A stretch of DNA of 64,000 bases from an uncultured Methylophilaceae bacterium (GCA_913009235.1 CAJVXS010000003.1:62001-126000); one strand, 5' to 3'; positions 1 to 12,815 are shown, numbered from the stretch's first letter. Numbers and translations are program-made. Notes: a model not told the origin generated them from the sequence alone.

Positions 1-169
1 CGTACCAACAGAAAAAGTATTAGCTTTCGAAGCTGGCTTACACGGCCACATGAAATCTAAATACAAAAAACTGATGAATGCAGTTGAGAAAAACAAAGCC
101 TTGAGTGCCGATGACGAAAAAGCAGTAGTCGATGCGATCAAAGATTTTAAATCATCAAGCGCATATTAA
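1..169 (+). CDS. atpA: ATP synthase F1 subunit alpha, C-terminal fragment
   Basis: The window opens inside this gene; the frame starting at base 2 gives 55 codons ending in TAA at 167-169. The tail reads like the C-terminal helical domain of AtpA (an LAFEAGLHGHM stretch followed by lysine- and alanine-rich helix). AtpA is the non-catalytic nucleotide-binding subunit of the F1 head. It lies 24 bases upstream of atpG, the standard atp operon order, which supports the assignment. The rest of the gene is outside the window. Confidence 0.9.
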   Translation, partial: VPTEKVLAFEAGLHGHMKSKYKKLMNAVEKNKALSADDEKAVVDAIKDFKSSSAY

Positions 170-193
170 TCTCTAGAAAATTAGGACAATAAA

Positions 194-1063
194 ATGGCTG
201 GTAGTAAAGAGATTAGAACCAAGATCAAGTCGGTAGAAAATACCCGCAAGATCACGAAAGCAATGGAGATGGTTGCTGCTTCTAAGATGCGCAAGGCGCA
301 GGATAGAATGCGCGCATCACGTCCATATGCAGACAAAATTCGTAACGTTGCGGCTCACTTATCTTATACACAACCTGAATATAAGCATCCATTTTTAATT
401 AAACGTGATGTGGTTAAGAATGTTGGTTTGATTGTAGTGAGTTCTGATAAAGGTTTATGTGGTGGCTTGAACACTAACATGCTACGCCTTTCTGTTAATC
501 AAATGAAAACCTGGGAGACAGAAGGCAAAAACATTAAAGTCAGCGCCTTCGGTAATAAAGGCCTGAGCTTCATGACGCGTATGGGTGCAGAGGTTACATC
601 TAACGTAACAGGTTTGGGTGATGCACCACATTTAGAGACGCTTCTTGGCTCTATCAAAGTGATGTTGGACGCTTTTGAGGCGGGCGAAATCGACCAATTA
701 TCGATTAGTTACACCAAGTTCATTAATACCATGAAACAAGAGCCTGTGATTGAGCAATTGTTACCATTGTCGGGTGACAAGCTGGGTAGTCCTGATGGTA
801 ACTGGGCTTATATCTATGAGCCTGAGCCGGAGCTAGTGATTGATGAGCTCATGACACGTTACATTGAATCAATGATCTATAGCGCAGTAGCAGAGAATAT
901 GGCTTCTGAGCAATCATCTCGTATGGTTGCAATGAAATCAGCGTCTGATAATGCGAAAACAGTGATTGAAGATTTGAAGCTTGTTTATAACAAGGCACGT
1001 CAAGCAGCGATTACAAAAGAGATTTCAGAAATTGTCGGCGGTGCCGCGGCAATCTCTAGTTAA
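194..1063 (+). CDS. atpG: ATP synthase F1 subunit gamma
   Basis: 289 aa, the normal length for the gamma subunit, the central rotor shaft that couples proton flow through Fo to catalysis in the alpha3beta3 head. The N-terminal helix ([20 protein letters not shown]) and the C-terminal helix rich in Ala, Lys and Arg (about residues 235-285) are the two halves of the coiled-coil shaft. The mid-section has the conserved [11 protein letters not shown] segment (about residues 83-93). It sits between atpA and atpD, as expected. ATG start preceded by an AGGA-type ribosome site. Confidence 0.97.
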   Translation: MAGSKEIRTKIKSVENTRKITKAMEMVAASKMRKAQDRMRASRPYADKIRNVAAHLSYTQPEYKHPFLIKRDVVKNVGLIVVSSDKGLCGGLNTNMLRLSVNQMKTWETEGKNIKVSAFGNKGLSFMTRMGAEVTSNVTGLGDAPHLETLLGSIKVMLDAFEAGEIDQLSISYTKFINTMKQEPVIEQLLPLSGDKLGSPDGNWAYIYEPEPELVIDELMTRYIESMIYSAVAENMASEQSSRMVAMKSASDNAKTVIEDLKLVYNKARQAAITKEISEIVGGAAAISS

Positions 1064-1089
1064 TTTTATTTATATTATAAAGTATCTGA

Positions 1090-2547
<1,458 letters not shown>

Positions 2548-2570
2548 ACTAAGTTTGTGAGAAATAAATA

Positions 2571-2990
2571 ATGGCAAATACAGTTCGTGTTGACGTAGTA
2601 AGCGCTGAAGAGGAAATCTTTTCTGGCGAGGCTGAGCTTGTTGTAGCACCAGCATCAGAGGGTGAAGTGGGTGTTTACCCACATCACGCTCCGATGATTA
2701 CAATGATTAAACCAGGCGCACTACGTATTAAACTACCAGATACTAAAGAGGAAATGTTAATCTTTATCTCTGGCGGCATGCTGGAAGTGCAACCAGGTTT
2801 AGTGACCGTATTGGCAGATACAGCAATACGCGGTCATGATTTAGATGAAACTAAAGCCATTGCTGCTAAAGAGGCCGCAGAAGAAGCGATGAGAAATAAA
2901 GCTTCTGATATGGACTATGCTAAAGCACAAGCTGAGTTGACAGAAGCGGTGGCACAAATTCAAGCGATTAAAAGATTAAGTAAGCAATAA
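2571..2990 (+). CDS. atpC: ATP synthase F1 subunit epsilon
   Basis: 139 aa. The N-terminal beta-sandwich (about residues 1-85, with the G-x-Y-P-x-H-A-P motif around residue 36) and the C-terminal helical hairpin (about 88-139) match AtpC, which binds the rotor and can inhibit ATP hydrolysis. It is the last gene of the atp operon and is followed within 20 bases by a strong intrinsic terminator. Confidence 0.96.
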   Translation: MANTVRVDVVSAEEEIFSGEAELVVAPASEGEVGVYPHHAPMITMIKPGALRIKLPDTKEEMLIFISGGMLEVQPGLVTVLADTAIRGHDLDETKAIAAKEAAEEAMRNKASDMDYAKAQAELTEAVAQIQAIKRLSKQ

Positions 2991-3009
2991 GAGATAAGAG
3001 ATACATAAT

Positions 3010-3036
3010 AAAAAAGCGGCTTTTAGCCGCTTTTTT
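3010..3036 (+). terminator. Intrinsic terminator of the atp operon
   Basis: A GCGGCT / AGCCGC stem with a TTT loop is flanked by an A run on the left and six T on the right. It lies just after atpC. The symmetric A and T runs could allow function in both directions, but only the plus strand has an upstream gene. Confidence 0.9.
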
Positions 3037-3096
3037 ATTATCAACTACCTGAGTACGTACATGAAGCTGCTGACCCGTAGTAGAATAACCCGTTAT

Positions 3097-4476
3097 ATGA
3101 AAAACAATCAATTAAACATTATTATCCTGGCGGCTGGCAAGGGCACACGTATGCACTCTATCCAGCCAAAAGTGCTACATCAAATTGGTGGGAAGAGCCT
3201 TTTAGGACATGTTTTAGATTGTGCTAACAGTTTAAATCCAAGCAAAATTATTGTGGTTTATGGTTATGGTGGTGAAAAGGTGCAAGCCGCCCTTCAGCAA
3301 GAAAATTTAGTCTGGGCCGAGCAAAAAGAACAGCTAGGCACAGGCCATGCAGTGCAACAGGCATTGCCGTATTTAGACGAAAATTCAAAAACCCTAATAT
3401 TGTTGGGCGATGTGCCATTAATTAGTAGCGCAGCTTGCAATGCTTTGCTTGCGCAAGCAGATAGCCAACTAATGATTCAGTCATTCAACAAGTCAAACCC
3501 TACCGGGTACGGCAGAATGGTACGTAACGAACAAGGTTTAGTGCATGCTATAGTTGAAGAAAAAGATACGATAGCAGCACAACGTGACATTAATGAAGTA
3601 AATACTGGCATTATGGCCATGCCGACTAAACAGCTAAAAGGCTGGTTAAATCGATTAACGAATAACAATGCACAGCAAGAATATTACTTAACAGATATCG
3701 TTGGGTTTGCCGTTGAGGATAATATCCAAGTCCATGCTGATATCGCTGATGATGAATGGTCAGTGACTGGCGTTAACAGTAAACAGGATTTAGCTTTAAT
3801 CGAGCGCGTCTACCAACAACGACAAGCAGAGGTGTTGCTCAAAAAAGGCGTAACCTTATTTGATCCGGCACGCATTGATATCCGTGGGCGGCTAGAGACA
3901 GAAAAAGACGTTACAGTCGATGTGGGTTGTATTTTTGAAGGTCAAGTGCGGCTGGGAGAGGGGGTGAAAATTGGTGCTTATTGCATTATTAAAAACGCTA
4001 CCATTGCTGCTGGCACGACCATTGCACCGTTTACTCATGTCGATGATGCAACCATTGGTGAAAATAGCAAAGTAGGGCCATATGCAAGGTTGCGCCCGGG
4101 TACTGCCTTGGGTGGTGAAACGCATGTCGGTAACTTTGTAGAGCTTAAAAATGCACAAGTAGATACGGGGAGTAAGATTAATCATTTAAGTTACGTTGGT
4201 GATGCGACCATAGGCAAAAAAGTAAACATTGGCGCGGGTACGATTACCTGTAACTATGATGGCGCTAATAAGTTTAAAACAGTCATAGAGGACAATGTAT
4301 TTGTTGGATCAGATAGTCAATTAGTAGCGCCTATTACCATAGGTAAAGGTGCGACCATTGCCGCTGGATCAACCATTACAAAAGACACCCCTGCCGATGC
4401 ATTAACCCTGTGCCGTGCAAGAGAGCAAAAATCAATTCTCGGTTGGAAAAGACCAGTCAAGGCAAAGAAAGACTAA
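3097..4476 (+). CDS. glmU: Bifunctional GlcNAc-1-phosphate uridylyltransferase / glucosamine-1-phosphate acetyltransferase
   Basis: 459 aa from the preferred start. The N-terminal domain is a nucleotidyltransferase with the LAAGKGTRM signature at about residues 11-19. The C-terminal half (from about residue 240) is a left-handed beta-helix made of hexapeptide repeats (I-G-x-x-x-x type) that acetylates glucosamine-1-phosphate. Together they make UDP-GlcNAc for peptidoglycan, LPS and the glycan locus later in this window. The frame is open from an ATG at 3061, but 3097 places the nucleotide-binding loop at the usual distance from the N-terminus, so I chose it; neither start has a strong ribosome site. 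glmS follows 4 bases later. Confidence 0.95.
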   Translation: MKNNQLNIIILAAGKGTRMHSIQPKVLHQIGGKSLLGHVLDCANSLNPSKIIVVYGYGGEKVQAALQQENLVWAEQKEQLGTGHAVQQALPYLDENSKTLILLGDVPLISSAACNALLAQADSQLMIQSFNKSNPTGYGRMVRNEQGLVHAIVEEKDTIAAQRDINEVNTGIMAMPTKQLKGWLNRLTNNNAQQEYYLTDIVGFAVEDNIQVHADIADDEWSVTGVNSKQDLALIERVYQQRQAEVLLKKGVTLFDPARIDIRGRLETEKDVTVDVGCIFEGQVRLGEGVKIGAYCIIKNATIAAGTTIAPFTHVDDATIGENSKVGPYARLRPGTALGGETHVGNFVELKNAQVDTGSKINHLSYVGDATIGKKVNIGAGTITCNYDGANKFKTVIEDNVFVGSDSQLVAPITIGKGATIAAGSTITKDTPADALTLCRAREQKSILGWKRPVKAKKD

Positions 4477-4480
4477 GCGT

Positions 4481-6310
4481 ATGTGCGGTATTATCGGTGC
4501 GGTTGCAAAAAAAAATATAGTTTCTACGCTGGTCGAAGGCTTGAGTCGTCTCGAGTACCGTGGTTATGATTCTGCTGGTATTGCCATTTTAGATGGTGAT
4601 ATTAAGCGTGTCCGTGCAGTAGGCCGTGTGTCAGCAATGCAAACGAAAGCAGAGAGTGAACAACTATCGGGCTTGGTTGGAATTGGCCATACGCGCTGGG
4701 CAACCCATGGGGGGGTGACAGAACGCAATGCACACCCACATGTTTCGCGCGATGAAATTGCAGTGGTTCACAATGGCATTATTGAAAACCATGATGAACA
4801 ACGTGACCGTCTAATAGCGCTAGGCTACACATTTATATCACAAACAGATACCGAGGTCATTGCACACTTAATCCATCACTTTCATGATAAGGGTGAGTCC
4901 TTACTATCATCAGTAAAGATGGCAGTTAAAGAGTTGGCAGGCGCTTTTGCCATTAGTGTTGTTACAGTTAAAGAACCCAATAGCATGATAGCCGCACGTC
5001 AAGGTTGCCCGCTACTAATTGGCTTGGGTGAAGAGGCGAACTATATTGCTTCTGATGTATCAGCGGTATTAGCAGAAACACGACAAGTCATTTATTTAGA
5101 AGATGGGGATGTTGCCGAAATAACAGCAAACGGTGTGGCCATTTGGGATGCAATAGATACCGTGGTAGAACGTGAAATACATGTGAGTGATGTGTCTTTG
5201 GCTAGTATGGAGCTGGGCCCATATACGCATTTTATGCAAAAAGAAATCCACGAGCAACCACGTGCGCTGACAGATACGATTGAAGCGTTGATTGATGATG
5301 CAAGTTTCTCCCCAGCACTGTTTGGGGAAAGTGCTGAAACTATTTTTCAGCAAGTGGATAGCGTATTAATCCTGGCTGCAGGTACTAGTTATTATGCAGG
5401 CTTAACTGCAAAATATTGGATGGAGAGTATTGCAGGCTTGCCGACTAATGTAGAGGTTGCGAGTGAATACCGTTACCGTACTTCTGTACCAAACCCGAAA
5501 CAACTAATCGTTACTATCTCTCAGTCTGGTGAAACACTAGACACTATGGAAGCGCTTAAGCATGCAAAAAGTTTGGGGCAAGACCTGACATTATCGATTT
5601 GTAATGTGCAGGAAAGCGCACTACCCCGCGCCTCTGAGCTAGTCCTCTATACACGTGCTGGTGCGGAAATTGGCGTGGCATCGACCAAGGCCTTTACGAC
5701 ACAATTAGTCGCACTGTTTACCTTGGCAGTAGTGCTTGGCAAGCAGCATGGCCGTGTCAGCAAAGCAGATGAAGATGGTTATTTGGGTGCACTACGTCAT
5801 TTACCTGTCAGTGTGCAATATGCGCTTAATCTAGAAGTGCAAATTAGTGAGTGGGCTAAACGACTTGGAGATAAAGAGCATGCCTTATTTTTAGGGCGCG
5901 GTGTCCATTATCCGATTGCAATGGAAGGCGCACTAAAGCTCAAAGAAATTTCCTATATTCATGCTGAAGCTTACCCAGCAGGGGAGCTAAAACATGGGCC
6001 ATTAGCGCTAGTTGATAGTAATATGCCGGTTGTGGTGATTGCACCAAATGATACCTTGCTGGAAAAAGTGAAATCCAACATGCAAGAAGTCCGTGCGCGT
6101 GGTGGGGAGCTATTTGTATTTGCTGATGCAGACAGCCACTTTGTGGGGTCAGAAGGCGTGCATGTGATTCGTACACCACGCCATGTGGGCGTGCTTTCTC
6201 CAATCTTGCATGCCATTCCCGTGCAGTTACTGTCTTACCATGTTGCTTTGTTGAAAGGGACAGATGTAGATAAGCCAAGGAATTTGGCGAAGAGTGTAAC
6301 TGTAGAATAA
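4481..6310 (+). CDS. glmS: Glutamine--fructose-6-phosphate aminotransferase (isomerizing)
   Basis: 609 aa. The start at 4481 is fixed by chemistry: MCGIIGA places Cys2 as the N-terminal nucleophile of the class II glutaminase domain after Met removal. The frame stays open upstream into glmU, but that extension would bury the cysteine. Two SIS domains follow (about residues 285-425 and 455-595), with the SQSGETLDT and STKAFTTQ sugar-phosphate motifs. The enzyme makes glucosamine-6-phosphate, the first step towards UDP-GlcNAc. It is almost contiguous with glmU, so the two are probably co-transcribed. No glmS ribozyme is possible in the 4-base gap. Confidence 0.97.
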   Translation: MCGIIGAVAKKNIVSTLVEGLSRLEYRGYDSAGIAILDGDIKRVRAVGRVSAMQTKAESEQLSGLVGIGHTRWATHGGVTERNAHPHVSRDEIAVVHNGIIENHDEQRDRLIALGYTFISQTDTEVIAHLIHHFHDKGESLLSSVKMAVKELAGAFAISVVTVKEPNSMIAARQGCPLLIGLGEEANYIASDVSAVLAETRQVIYLEDGDVAEITANGVAIWDAIDTVVEREIHVSDVSLASMELGPYTHFMQKEIHEQPRALTDTIEALIDDASFSPALFGESAETIFQQVDSVLILAAGTSYYAGLTAKYWMESIAGLPTNVEVASEYRYRTSVPNPKQLIVTISQSGETLDTMEALKHAKSLGQDLTLSICNVQESALPRASELVLYTRAGAEIGVASTKAFTTQLVALFTLAVVLGKQHGRVSKADEDGYLGALRHLPVSVQYALNLEVQISEWAKRLGDKEHALFLGRGVHYPIAMEGALKLKEISYIHAEAYPAGELKHGPLALVDSNMPVVVIAPNDTLLEKVKSNMQEVRARGGELFVFADADSHFVGSEGVHVIRTPRHVGVLSPILHAIPVQLLSYHVALLKGTDVDKPRNLAKSVTVE

Positions 6311-6437
6311 TTTTGAATAGTGAATATGCTGGGTATCGAAACTATCTATTAAGCTATTTGTGATTCAATATTACTTGAGATAATTACATCCCCAGTAAAG
6401 CTTATAAGGTGTTTATCGAAAAGCAGCAAGCCAGGCC

Positions 6438-7241
6438 CTACAACCAATCCCATTCCGTTCTTTCTTTATGGGGAGCTTTACGCATAATGCGATCCCATAA
6501 AGCAGGAGGAATGAAGCGCATCAACCTAGCCACCCAGCCCATTTGCCAAGGAATAATAATAAAGCGGCGCTTCTTCTCGATGGCTGCAATACATTTCTTT
6601 GCAAAAACATCAGCACCCATTAAAAAGGACATTTTGTATTCGTTGATGCCCGTCATAGGTGTGCGAATATAGCCAGGTGCAACAGTTGTTACATCAATAC
6701 CATAAGTCCTCATTTCAACGCGTAAGCTTTCAAGATAAGTAATAGCAGCAGCCTTACTTGCACTATAAGCACCTGCCCCCGGTAAGCCACGAACGCCAGC
6801 AACACTAGCGATACCCACTAATTGTGTTTGTTCAGTCAGTGGCGCTTCTTGCATAGCAGTAACAAATGGACTAAACGTCTTCACCATCCCCATTACGTTA
6901 ATATCCATAATGGCTTGGAACGCTGCAATATCTTCTTGATGTTCCGTGAGTGTGCCACGGCTTACACCGGCGCTGGCAATAACAATATTGGGGGCACCAA
7001 AGCGCGCTATAAAATCGAGTGCAGCCTCATTAAGGGCTGCACCATCTCTAACATCAAGCGCATAAATGACACAGGTTGCATTATATTTAGACTCAAGTTC
7101 TTGGGCGACTTGTTTTAAAATATTTAGTTTGCGCCCTACTAAACCAAGTACCAAATTCTGGTGTGCAAAATTAATGGCGTATTTGTGAGCTAAAGCTAAG
7201 CCAATACCGCTGGAGGCACCTGTTATCAATATTTTTTTCAT
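6438..7241 (-). CDS. Short-chain dehydrogenase/reductase of unknown substrate
   Basis: 267 aa from the Met at 7241. The classical SDR NAD(P) loop TGASSGIG is at about residues 7-14, an N-I-V-I-A-S-A-G segment follows strand 4, and the catalytic Ser and Y-S-A-S-K motif are intact at about residues 140-160. The C-terminal tail is basic and hydrophobic, as in membrane-associated SDRs. The frame is open 14 codons further upstream, but 7241 gives the usual position for the glycine-rich loop. The substrate cannot be read from sequence. It is convergent with glmS and is the last of a run of minus-strand genes, separated from dsbA by a terminator. Confidence 0.88.
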   Translation of the reverse strand: MKKILITGASSGIGLALAHKYAINFAHQNLVLGLVGRKLNILKQVAQELESKYNATCVIYALDVRDGAALNEAALDFIARFGAPNIVIASAGVSRGTLTEHQEDIAAFQAIMDINVMGMVKTFSPFVTAMQEAPLTEQTQLVGIASVAGVRGLPGAGAYSASKAAAITYLESLRVEMRTYGIDVTTVAPGYIRTPMTGINEYKMSFLMGADVFAKKCIAAIEKKRRFIIIPWQMGWVARLMRFIPPALWDRIMRKAPHKERTEWDWL

Positions 7242-7266
7242 ATGGCTTCCACTTATCGTACACAAT

Positions 7267-7300
7267 AAAAAACCCGCTAACATAATTGCTTGGCGGGTTT
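7267..7300 (-). terminator. Intrinsic terminator of dsbA
   Basis: On the minus strand an AAACCCGC / GCGGGTTT stem with a loop of about 15 bases is followed by a T-rich tail. It lies between the end of dsbA and the start of the SDR gene, so the SDR needs its own promoter. Confidence 0.8.
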
Positions 7301-7353
7301 AGTGAACAGTTACTTGAGCCTAGAAGTCAACTTGACCCTGTCAGCCGCCTTAA

Positions 7354-7992
7354 TTATTTTTTTGATGCACGTATATTTTTCAGAATATAGTCAACTACTT
7401 GTAATGCTTGTGCATTACCACCAGCCATTGTACCGGAAGTAATATACTTACCATCAATAACAAAGCTAGGAACGCCAGTTGCACCTGATGAACGGAATAC
7501 TTGCGCAGCACGTTTAAGCTTGGCATTAACAGTAAAAGAGTTAAACGTATCTTCTACTTTTTTGCGATCCAAACCACTGGTATTGATTATCCAATCAATA
7601 GCAGCTTTTTGCTTTGTTGGATTTAAATTTTTCTGTTTATGAATCGCTTCAAATAGCTTGTTGTGCAACTTTCCTTGAATACCCAATGCATCCATCGTGT
7701 AATAAGCTTGTGCCATCGGTGTCCAGCTAGGGTTAGGTAAGCCAGGCATGCGCTTAAAGTTAACATCAGCAGGCTTGCTCTTCAGCCAAGTATGTAATGG
7801 TGTTTCCATGTGGTAGCAATGAGAACAACCATACCAAAAAATCTCCATTACTTCGATTTTTCTTTTGTCTTCTGTTGGCAGTGTTTGCGCAACAGTATCA
7901 AACTGTTGTCCTAGTTGTGGTGCTGCCGAGGCAGTGTTGCTTAAGCCCACAGTGCTTAACATGACAATAAGCGAGAGTAACAATTTTTTCAT
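7354..7992 (-). CDS. dsbA: Periplasmic thiol:disulfide interchange protein DsbA
   Basis: 212 aa. A Sec signal peptide covers about residues 1-23 (KK, hydrophobic core, A-S-A-A cleavage region). The thioredoxin-like domain has the redox pair C56-S-H-C59 and the cis-proline loop T-G-V-P near residue 170, with the helical insertion between them. DsbA introduces disulfides into exported proteins and is reoxidised by DsbB. The CSHC active site is within the range seen in betaproteobacteria (E. coli has CPHC). The gene lies downstream of argS and a SPOR-domain gene and ends at an intrinsic terminator. Confidence 0.94.
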   Translation of the reverse strand: MKKLLLSLIVMLSTVGLSNTASAAPQLGQQFDTVAQTLPTEDKRKIEVMEIFWYGCSHCYHMETPLHTWLKSKPADVNFKRMPGLPNPSWTPMAQAYYTMDALGIQGKLHNKLFEAIHKQKNLNPTKQKAAIDWIINTSGLDRKKVEDTFNSFTVNAKLKRAAQVFRSSGATGVPSFVIDGKYITSGTMAGGNAQALQVVDYILKNIRASKK

Positions 7993-8082
7993 TATTGATC
8001 CTGGATTTCGTAATTAATGGGATGTATATAGTATACCGATTGAGAGACAACACAGCTGATGCTTAATTTCAGTTAGCTTCAC

Positions 8083-8667
8083 TTATTTTGCCTCAGTTTT
8101 CACTTTAATCAAATTAGCACTAAAGCTATTCGCTAATAAATCAGCACGAGTTTTACTAATGGAAGCAATATTTTTTAATGGCCCAACACGTACGCGGTGC
8201 CATGTACCTTGTCCAGGGGGGATGGCTGTTTGTACAAACGCTTCAAAACCTTGCAGGGCAAGTTTGGCTTTTAGATTATCAGCATCAGCCTCTGTTCTAA
8301 ACGAGCCCACCTGTAAAAAATAACTTTCTTTTTTGGTTTGTATGTTAGCGGTTTTGTTTATTTGCGCAATTTCTTTTACTGCCACAGCGCTTTCTATTTT
8401 AGGCAAGATGGTATAGAAATCAAGCTTGTCTTCAGGTATTTCATTTTCTGTATTAACGCCCGGTTGTTCGGCCTTTGTACTATCAGTCAGCGGTTCGATT
8501 TTAGATGGCTTGGACTTTGGATTTTGGAATGGGCTGGTATCGCCTTTGATATACACGGTCAGTCCAGCGGTGACCAAGACGCCGAGTAAGAAGCCGATCA
8601 TCAGGCCAGATAGGAATGGGCTCCCACTACTTATTTTTTTCGACTGGGGCTTGTAATCTCTATTCAT
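8083..8667 (-). CDS. SPOR-domain inner-membrane protein (FtsN/DedD-like)
   Basis: 194 aa. It has a short basic cytoplasmic N-terminus, one transmembrane segment (about residues 20-42), a polar linker, and a C-terminal SPOR domain (about 115-192) beginning with YFLQVGSFRTEADAD. SPOR domains bind denuded septal peptidoglycan, so a divisome-linked role is likely. The gene sits 36 bases after argS, an arrangement common in betaproteobacteria. It is too short and divergent to call FtsN itself with confidence. Confidence 0.85.
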   Translation of the reverse strand: MNRDYKPQSKKISSGSPFLSGLMIGFLLGVLVTAGLTVYIKGDTSPFQNPKSKPSKIEPLTDSTKAEQPGVNTENEIPEDKLDFYTILPKIESAVAVKEIAQINKTANIQTKKESYFLQVGSFRTEADADNLKAKLALQGFEAFVQTAIPPGQGTWHRVRVGPLKNIASISKTRADLLANSFSANLIKVKTEAK

Positions 8668-8703
8668 TATCTGTATCCATTTATTACTACATTTACTGGG
8701 AGC

Positions 8704-10362
8704 TTACATTTCAAGGGGTGCGCTAACCCCAAGCAAATGTAAACCATTCTTTAAAACATGCTTTGTCGAAGTGATTAACGCCATGCGTGCCAGCTTAGTT
8801 GGCGTATCATCTACTAAGAACTTTGTGTCATTGTAATAGCTATGTAACTCACTCGCACACTCTTTTAAATAATTGGCAATCATATGTGGCGCTAAATCAT
8901 TCGCTGCCTGTTGTACGACATCAGGAAACTCACTCAGCTTTTGCATGAGTATGGCCTCACGCGGTGAGGCTAATGCGCTTAAATCAGTTGCGGCTAGGCT
9001 TGATGTGTCGCCTCCCCACTGCGTTAATACGCTGCAAATGCGCGCATGCGCATACTGAATGTAATACACAGGGTTGTCATTGGTTTGCGCACGGGCAAGG
9101 TCAATATCAAATACCAATTGTGAGTCTGACTTGCGCGCTGCTAAGAAATAACGTGTTGCATCACAACCCACCTCTTCAATTAAGTCGCGCAATGTAACAT
9201 AGCTACCGGCTCGTTTAGACAGCTTTACTTCTTCACCGCCACGCATTACCGTCACCATTTGGTGCAATACATAACTAGGCCAGCCCTTTGGAATGGCCAC
9301 ATCTAACGCCTGCAAGCCGGCCCTCACCCTTGTAATCGTACTATGGTGATCTGCACCTTGCTCATTAATCACTTTTGTAAAACCACGATTCCATTTTTCC
9401 AAATGGTAAGATACATCAGGGACAAAGTAAGTATAGCCCCCCTCTTTTTTACGCATCACGCGGTCTTTGTCATCGCCGAAGTCAGTAGTGCGCAACCAAA
9501 GTGCGCCCCCCTCTTCGTAAGTATAGCCACTCTTAATTAAGGACTGTACAGTATCTTCTACTTTGCCCGATGCATAGAGTGCGCTTTCTAATGAAAATAC
9601 GTCGAATTGGATTTGGAAGGCACGCAAATCTAAATCTTGCTCATGGCGCAAATAAGCTACGCTAAAATGGCGAATAGATTCGATATCTTTTAAGTCGCCG
9701 CTGGCGGTGACTTTAATGTCATCAGCGACAATGGTTTCTTTGGCTAAATAAGCAGTAGCAATATTGGCAATATATTCACCGCGATAACCGTTTTCTGGGA
9801 AGCTAGAGTCATCGGTTGAAACACCATTCGCACGAGCTAGTACTGATATCGCCAGGTTGTCAATTTGTGCACCTGCATCGTTGTAGTAAAACTCACGAGT
9901 TACATCCCAGCCATTTGCGGCTAATAAACGCGATAAACAATCGCCCACTGCCGCACCACGACCATGGCCTACATGCAAGGGCCCAGTTGGATTTGCTGAT
10001 ACAAATTCCACTTGTGCTTTTTCGCCCTTGCCTGTTTGGTTTTGACCATACTTATCACCAGCTTGCAAAATGGATTTAACCACGGCATGCTTGGTATCTG
10101 CTGCTAAATAGAAGTTAATAAAACCAGCACCAGCTACTTCTACTTTTGCTATCTTGTCGCTTTGGGGCAATGCTTGAATGAGCTGCTCAGCAATCGCACG
10201 CGGATTTTGACGTAAAGGCTTTGCCAGCATCATGGCAAGGTTGCATGAAAAGTCGCCATGCGCAGCCGATTTAGGCCGCTCTAAAATAATGTTTATACTA
10301 GCCGAGTCCTCAACCAAGGTGTGGGCTGCTTGCACGAGTAGGTTTGAGATGAATTCTTTCAA
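8704..10362 (-). CDS. argS: Arginyl-tRNA synthetase
   Basis: 552 aa, class I aminoacyl-tRNA synthetase charging tRNA-Arg. It has the N-terminal additional domain (about residues 1-110), the HIGH-type motif HVGHGRG near residue 130, a KMSKS-type KLSKRAG segment in the second half, and the DALR anticodon-binding domain at the C-terminus, ending in the typical hydrophobic LLGV...M tail. It is divergent from priA, with 127 bases between them that must hold both promoters. Confidence 0.96.
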   Translation of the reverse strand: MKEFISNLLVQAAHTLVEDSASINIILERPKSAAHGDFSCNLAMMLAKPLRQNPRAIAEQLIQALPQSDKIAKVEVAGAGFINFYLAADTKHAVVKSILQAGDKYGQNQTGKGEKAQVEFVSANPTGPLHVGHGRGAAVGDCLSRLLAANGWDVTREFYYNDAGAQIDNLAISVLARANGVSTDDSSFPENGYRGEYIANIATAYLAKETIVADDIKVTASGDLKDIESIRHFSVAYLRHEQDLDLRAFQIQFDVFSLESALYASGKVEDTVQSLIKSGYTYEEGGALWLRTTDFGDDKDRVMRKKEGGYTYFVPDVSYHLEKWNRGFTKVINEQGADHHSTITRVRAGLQALDVAIPKGWPSYVLHQMVTVMRGGEEVKLSKRAGSYVTLRDLIEEVGCDATRYFLAARKSDSQLVFDIDLARAQTNDNPVYYIQYAHARICSVLTQWGGDTSSLAATDLSALASPREAILMQKLSEFPDVVQQAANDLAPHMIANYLKECASELHSYYNDTKFLVDDTPTKLARMALITSTKHVLKNGLHLLGVSAPLEM

Positions 10363-10489
10363 TGGTCGCTTCTTAAATATCGGTTAGCCAAAGCTAAATT
10401 AGAAAGTTGTATTGCATTAAATGCACGAAACCAGTATTTTAACCTATTAAGCCACTACACTAAAACTATCTATACGCCTCTTATCGCCC

Positions 10490-12673
10490 ATGCCAAAGCA
10501 AATCCTTAGAGTTGGACTTGATGTACCGTTAAACCGCTTATTTGATTATGTAAATGACGGATTTAACGCACAAGTTGGGGCGCGTGTTGCTGTTTCATTT
10601 GCAGGGCGCAATTTGGTTGGTGTGATTGTTGAAATAACGGACACTTCTGCTGTGCCAGCAGTTAAGTTAAAAGCTGTACAGCATGTGTTCGATGGTGTGG
10701 TGTTTGATGCCAATATGTTTAAGTTGCTCAACTTTTGCGCAAACTATTATCACTACCCGCTAGGACAAGCCATGATTGCGGCTCTGCCATTGCGCTTACG
10801 TCAGATTAACCCAGCTAAGATGCGTAAAAGCTATGTTTACCAGCTTAACCAAACTGTCGACATTGCATCTTTACCGAAACGACAGGTTGTATTGAAACGC
10901 ACTGTGCAAGCTTTGCAAGCCAACATCAGCTTAAGCGAGGCCCAATTAGCAGAAATCTCAACGGGTTGGCGTAAGGCTATTGCAACATTAAAAGAAATGG
11001 GTTGTTTACAGCAAGCAGAAGTCGTTGCTGTGAAAGCTAGTCTGCAATCATCCAATGTGGAGCCAACATTAAACGCTGAACAGCAGCAAGTCATACAGTC
11101 CGTTTTAGGTGAAGCCAATCACTTTAAGCCGTGGTTGCTATATGGCATCACGGGCAGTGGTAAAACTGAAGTGTATATCCAGATCCTAAAAACAGTCCTG
11201 GCTGAAAGGGGTGCACAGGCTTTAATTTTGGTGCCAGAGATTAATTTAACGCCGCAATTAGAAGCACGCTTTAGAAGCCGACTAAGTGAATACCCTTTGG
11301 CCACTTTGCACAGCAATTTAAGCGACAGTGAGCGCTTACAATCTTGGTATTCTGCTAGTACAGGGGCAGCAAAAATCGTGGTCGGTACGCGGCTGGGTGT
11401 ATTTTCAGCCATGCCAAATGTGAAAATGATCATCATTGATGAGGAGCATGATAGCTCTTACAAGCAGCAAGACGGTATGCGGTATCACGCCAGAGACATT
11501 GCCATTATGCGGGCCAAGCAGTTGGGCATTCCGATTGTCATGGGTAGTGCCACTCCGTCATTAGAAACTTGGCATTTAGCAAAGAAGCAACAATATGGAT
11601 TATTGCGATTAAAGGAGCGTGCCGTAGAGAGCGCGAAACTGCCTAAAATTAATTGTATTGATATCGGCAAGTCACCGACAGAAAATGGGCTGTCCCCTAT
11701 TCTGGTTCGCGAGATGGGAGAACGGTTAAGCCGTGGCGAACAAAGTTTGATATTTTTAAATCGCCGCGGCTATGCGCCCGTATTGCATTGCAGCGCTTGC
11801 CAATGGGTCGCGCCTTGTGTGCGCTGCTCCGCACGCTTGGTCGTGCATCTTGGCCAAAAGCAGCTTAAATGCCACCATTGTGGACATGAGCAACGTATCC
11901 CAGTGCAATGTCCAGATTGCGGCAACCCTGATCTAAGCCCTGTTGGACAAGCGACGCAAAGGCTTGAGCAAGCGCTAGTGGATTTATTTCCCGCGGCGAA
12001 TGTTGCCAGAGTCGACCGTGACAGCATACGCAATAAAGGTGCATTGACTGATTTGTTAAAAAAGGTGCAAGAGAAAGAAATTGATATTTTGGTCGGCACA
12101 CAAATGTTGGCAAAAGGCCATGACTTCCCACACTTAACCTTGGTCGGTGTGATCGATACCGATACTGCCCTATTCAGTCCAGATTTTCGTGCAAGTGAGC
12201 GGCTTTTTTCTCAACTCATGCAAGTTTCAGGCAGGGCTGGCCGCGCAGAAAAGCCGGGCGAAGTGTTGATACAAACCACCTTTCCACAACATGCATTATT
12301 TGATGCCTTACGCGCACAAGATTATGAAACCTATGCCAATGCTTTATTGGACGAACGTGCTGCCATGGATTTCCCACCAACTAGCTACTTTGCCTTGTTG
12401 AAAGCTGAAGCAAGTTATTATAGCCAAGTATTAACGTTTTTAAATGATGCTGTTGCATTAGCACAGCAGATTCCCAATGAGGTGATGGTCTATGACCCAC
12501 TCAGGCCGCAGTTGGAGCGATTAAACAATATGGAAAGAGGCCAATTACTGCTGCAAGCCAATAGCCGCACGGCATTCCATCAGTTTTTAAGGCAATGGAT
12601 GCCGCAATTACGTGCACAGATATTGGCGAATAAGGTACGCTGGGTGCTAGATATAGATCCGATTGAGTTCTAG
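10490..12673 (+). CDS. priA: Primosomal replication restart helicase PriA
   Basis: 727 aa. It has an N-terminal 3'-end-binding domain (about residues 1-105), superfamily 2 helicase core with Walker A GITGSGKT near residue 220 and DEEHD Walker B near residue 317, then the zinc module with paired cysteines (CSACQWVAPCVRC and CHHC...CPDCGNPD) and helicase motifs V/VI (GTQMLAKGHDFP, Q-V-S-G-R-A-G-R). PriA reloads DnaB at stalled forks. All expected motifs are present. It is divergent from argS. Confidence 0.96.
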   Translation: MPKQILRVGLDVPLNRLFDYVNDGFNAQVGARVAVSFAGRNLVGVIVEITDTSAVPAVKLKAVQHVFDGVVFDANMFKLLNFCANYYHYPLGQAMIAALPLRLRQINPAKMRKSYVYQLNQTVDIASLPKRQVVLKRTVQALQANISLSEAQLAEISTGWRKAIATLKEMGCLQQAEVVAVKASLQSSNVEPTLNAEQQQVIQSVLGEANHFKPWLLYGITGSGKTEVYIQILKTVLAERGAQALILVPEINLTPQLEARFRSRLSEYPLATLHSNLSDSERLQSWYSASTGAAKIVVGTRLGVFSAMPNVKMIIIDEEHDSSYKQQDGMRYHARDIAIMRAKQLGIPIVMGSATPSLETWHLAKKQQYGLLRLKERAVESAKLPKINCIDIGKSPTENGLSPILVREMGERLSRGEQSLIFLNRRGYAPVLHCSACQWVAPCVRCSARLVVHLGQKQLKCHHCGHEQRIPVQCPDCGNPDLSPVGQATQRLEQALVDLFPAANVARVDRDSIRNKGALTDLLKKVQEKEIDILVGTQMLAKGHDFPHLTLVGVIDTDTALFSPDFRASERLFSQLMQVSGRAGRAEKPGEVLIQTTFPQHALFDALRAQDYETYANALLDERAAMDFPPTSYFALLKAEASYYSQVLTFLNDAVALAQQIPNEVMVYDPLRPQLERLNNMERGQLLLQANSRTAFHQFLRQWMPQLRAQILANKVRWVLDIDPIEF

Positions 12674-12815
12674 CAAAGCATGGTAAGCCGTTTAGCATTT
12701 TTTAGCTGTTTGCAGGTAATTCGTATAAAATTACAAAAGATATTTTTGCCAAATACCGACAGCATCAGTAATAACGAACTAGACTCCATTGAGTCTTATG
12801 AACGGATAGAGAGCA

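Noticed and set aside
4415-4480. Upstream extension of glmS
   Set aside because: It overlaps glmU and would displace the N-terminal catalytic cysteine; MCGIIGA at 4481 is the true start.
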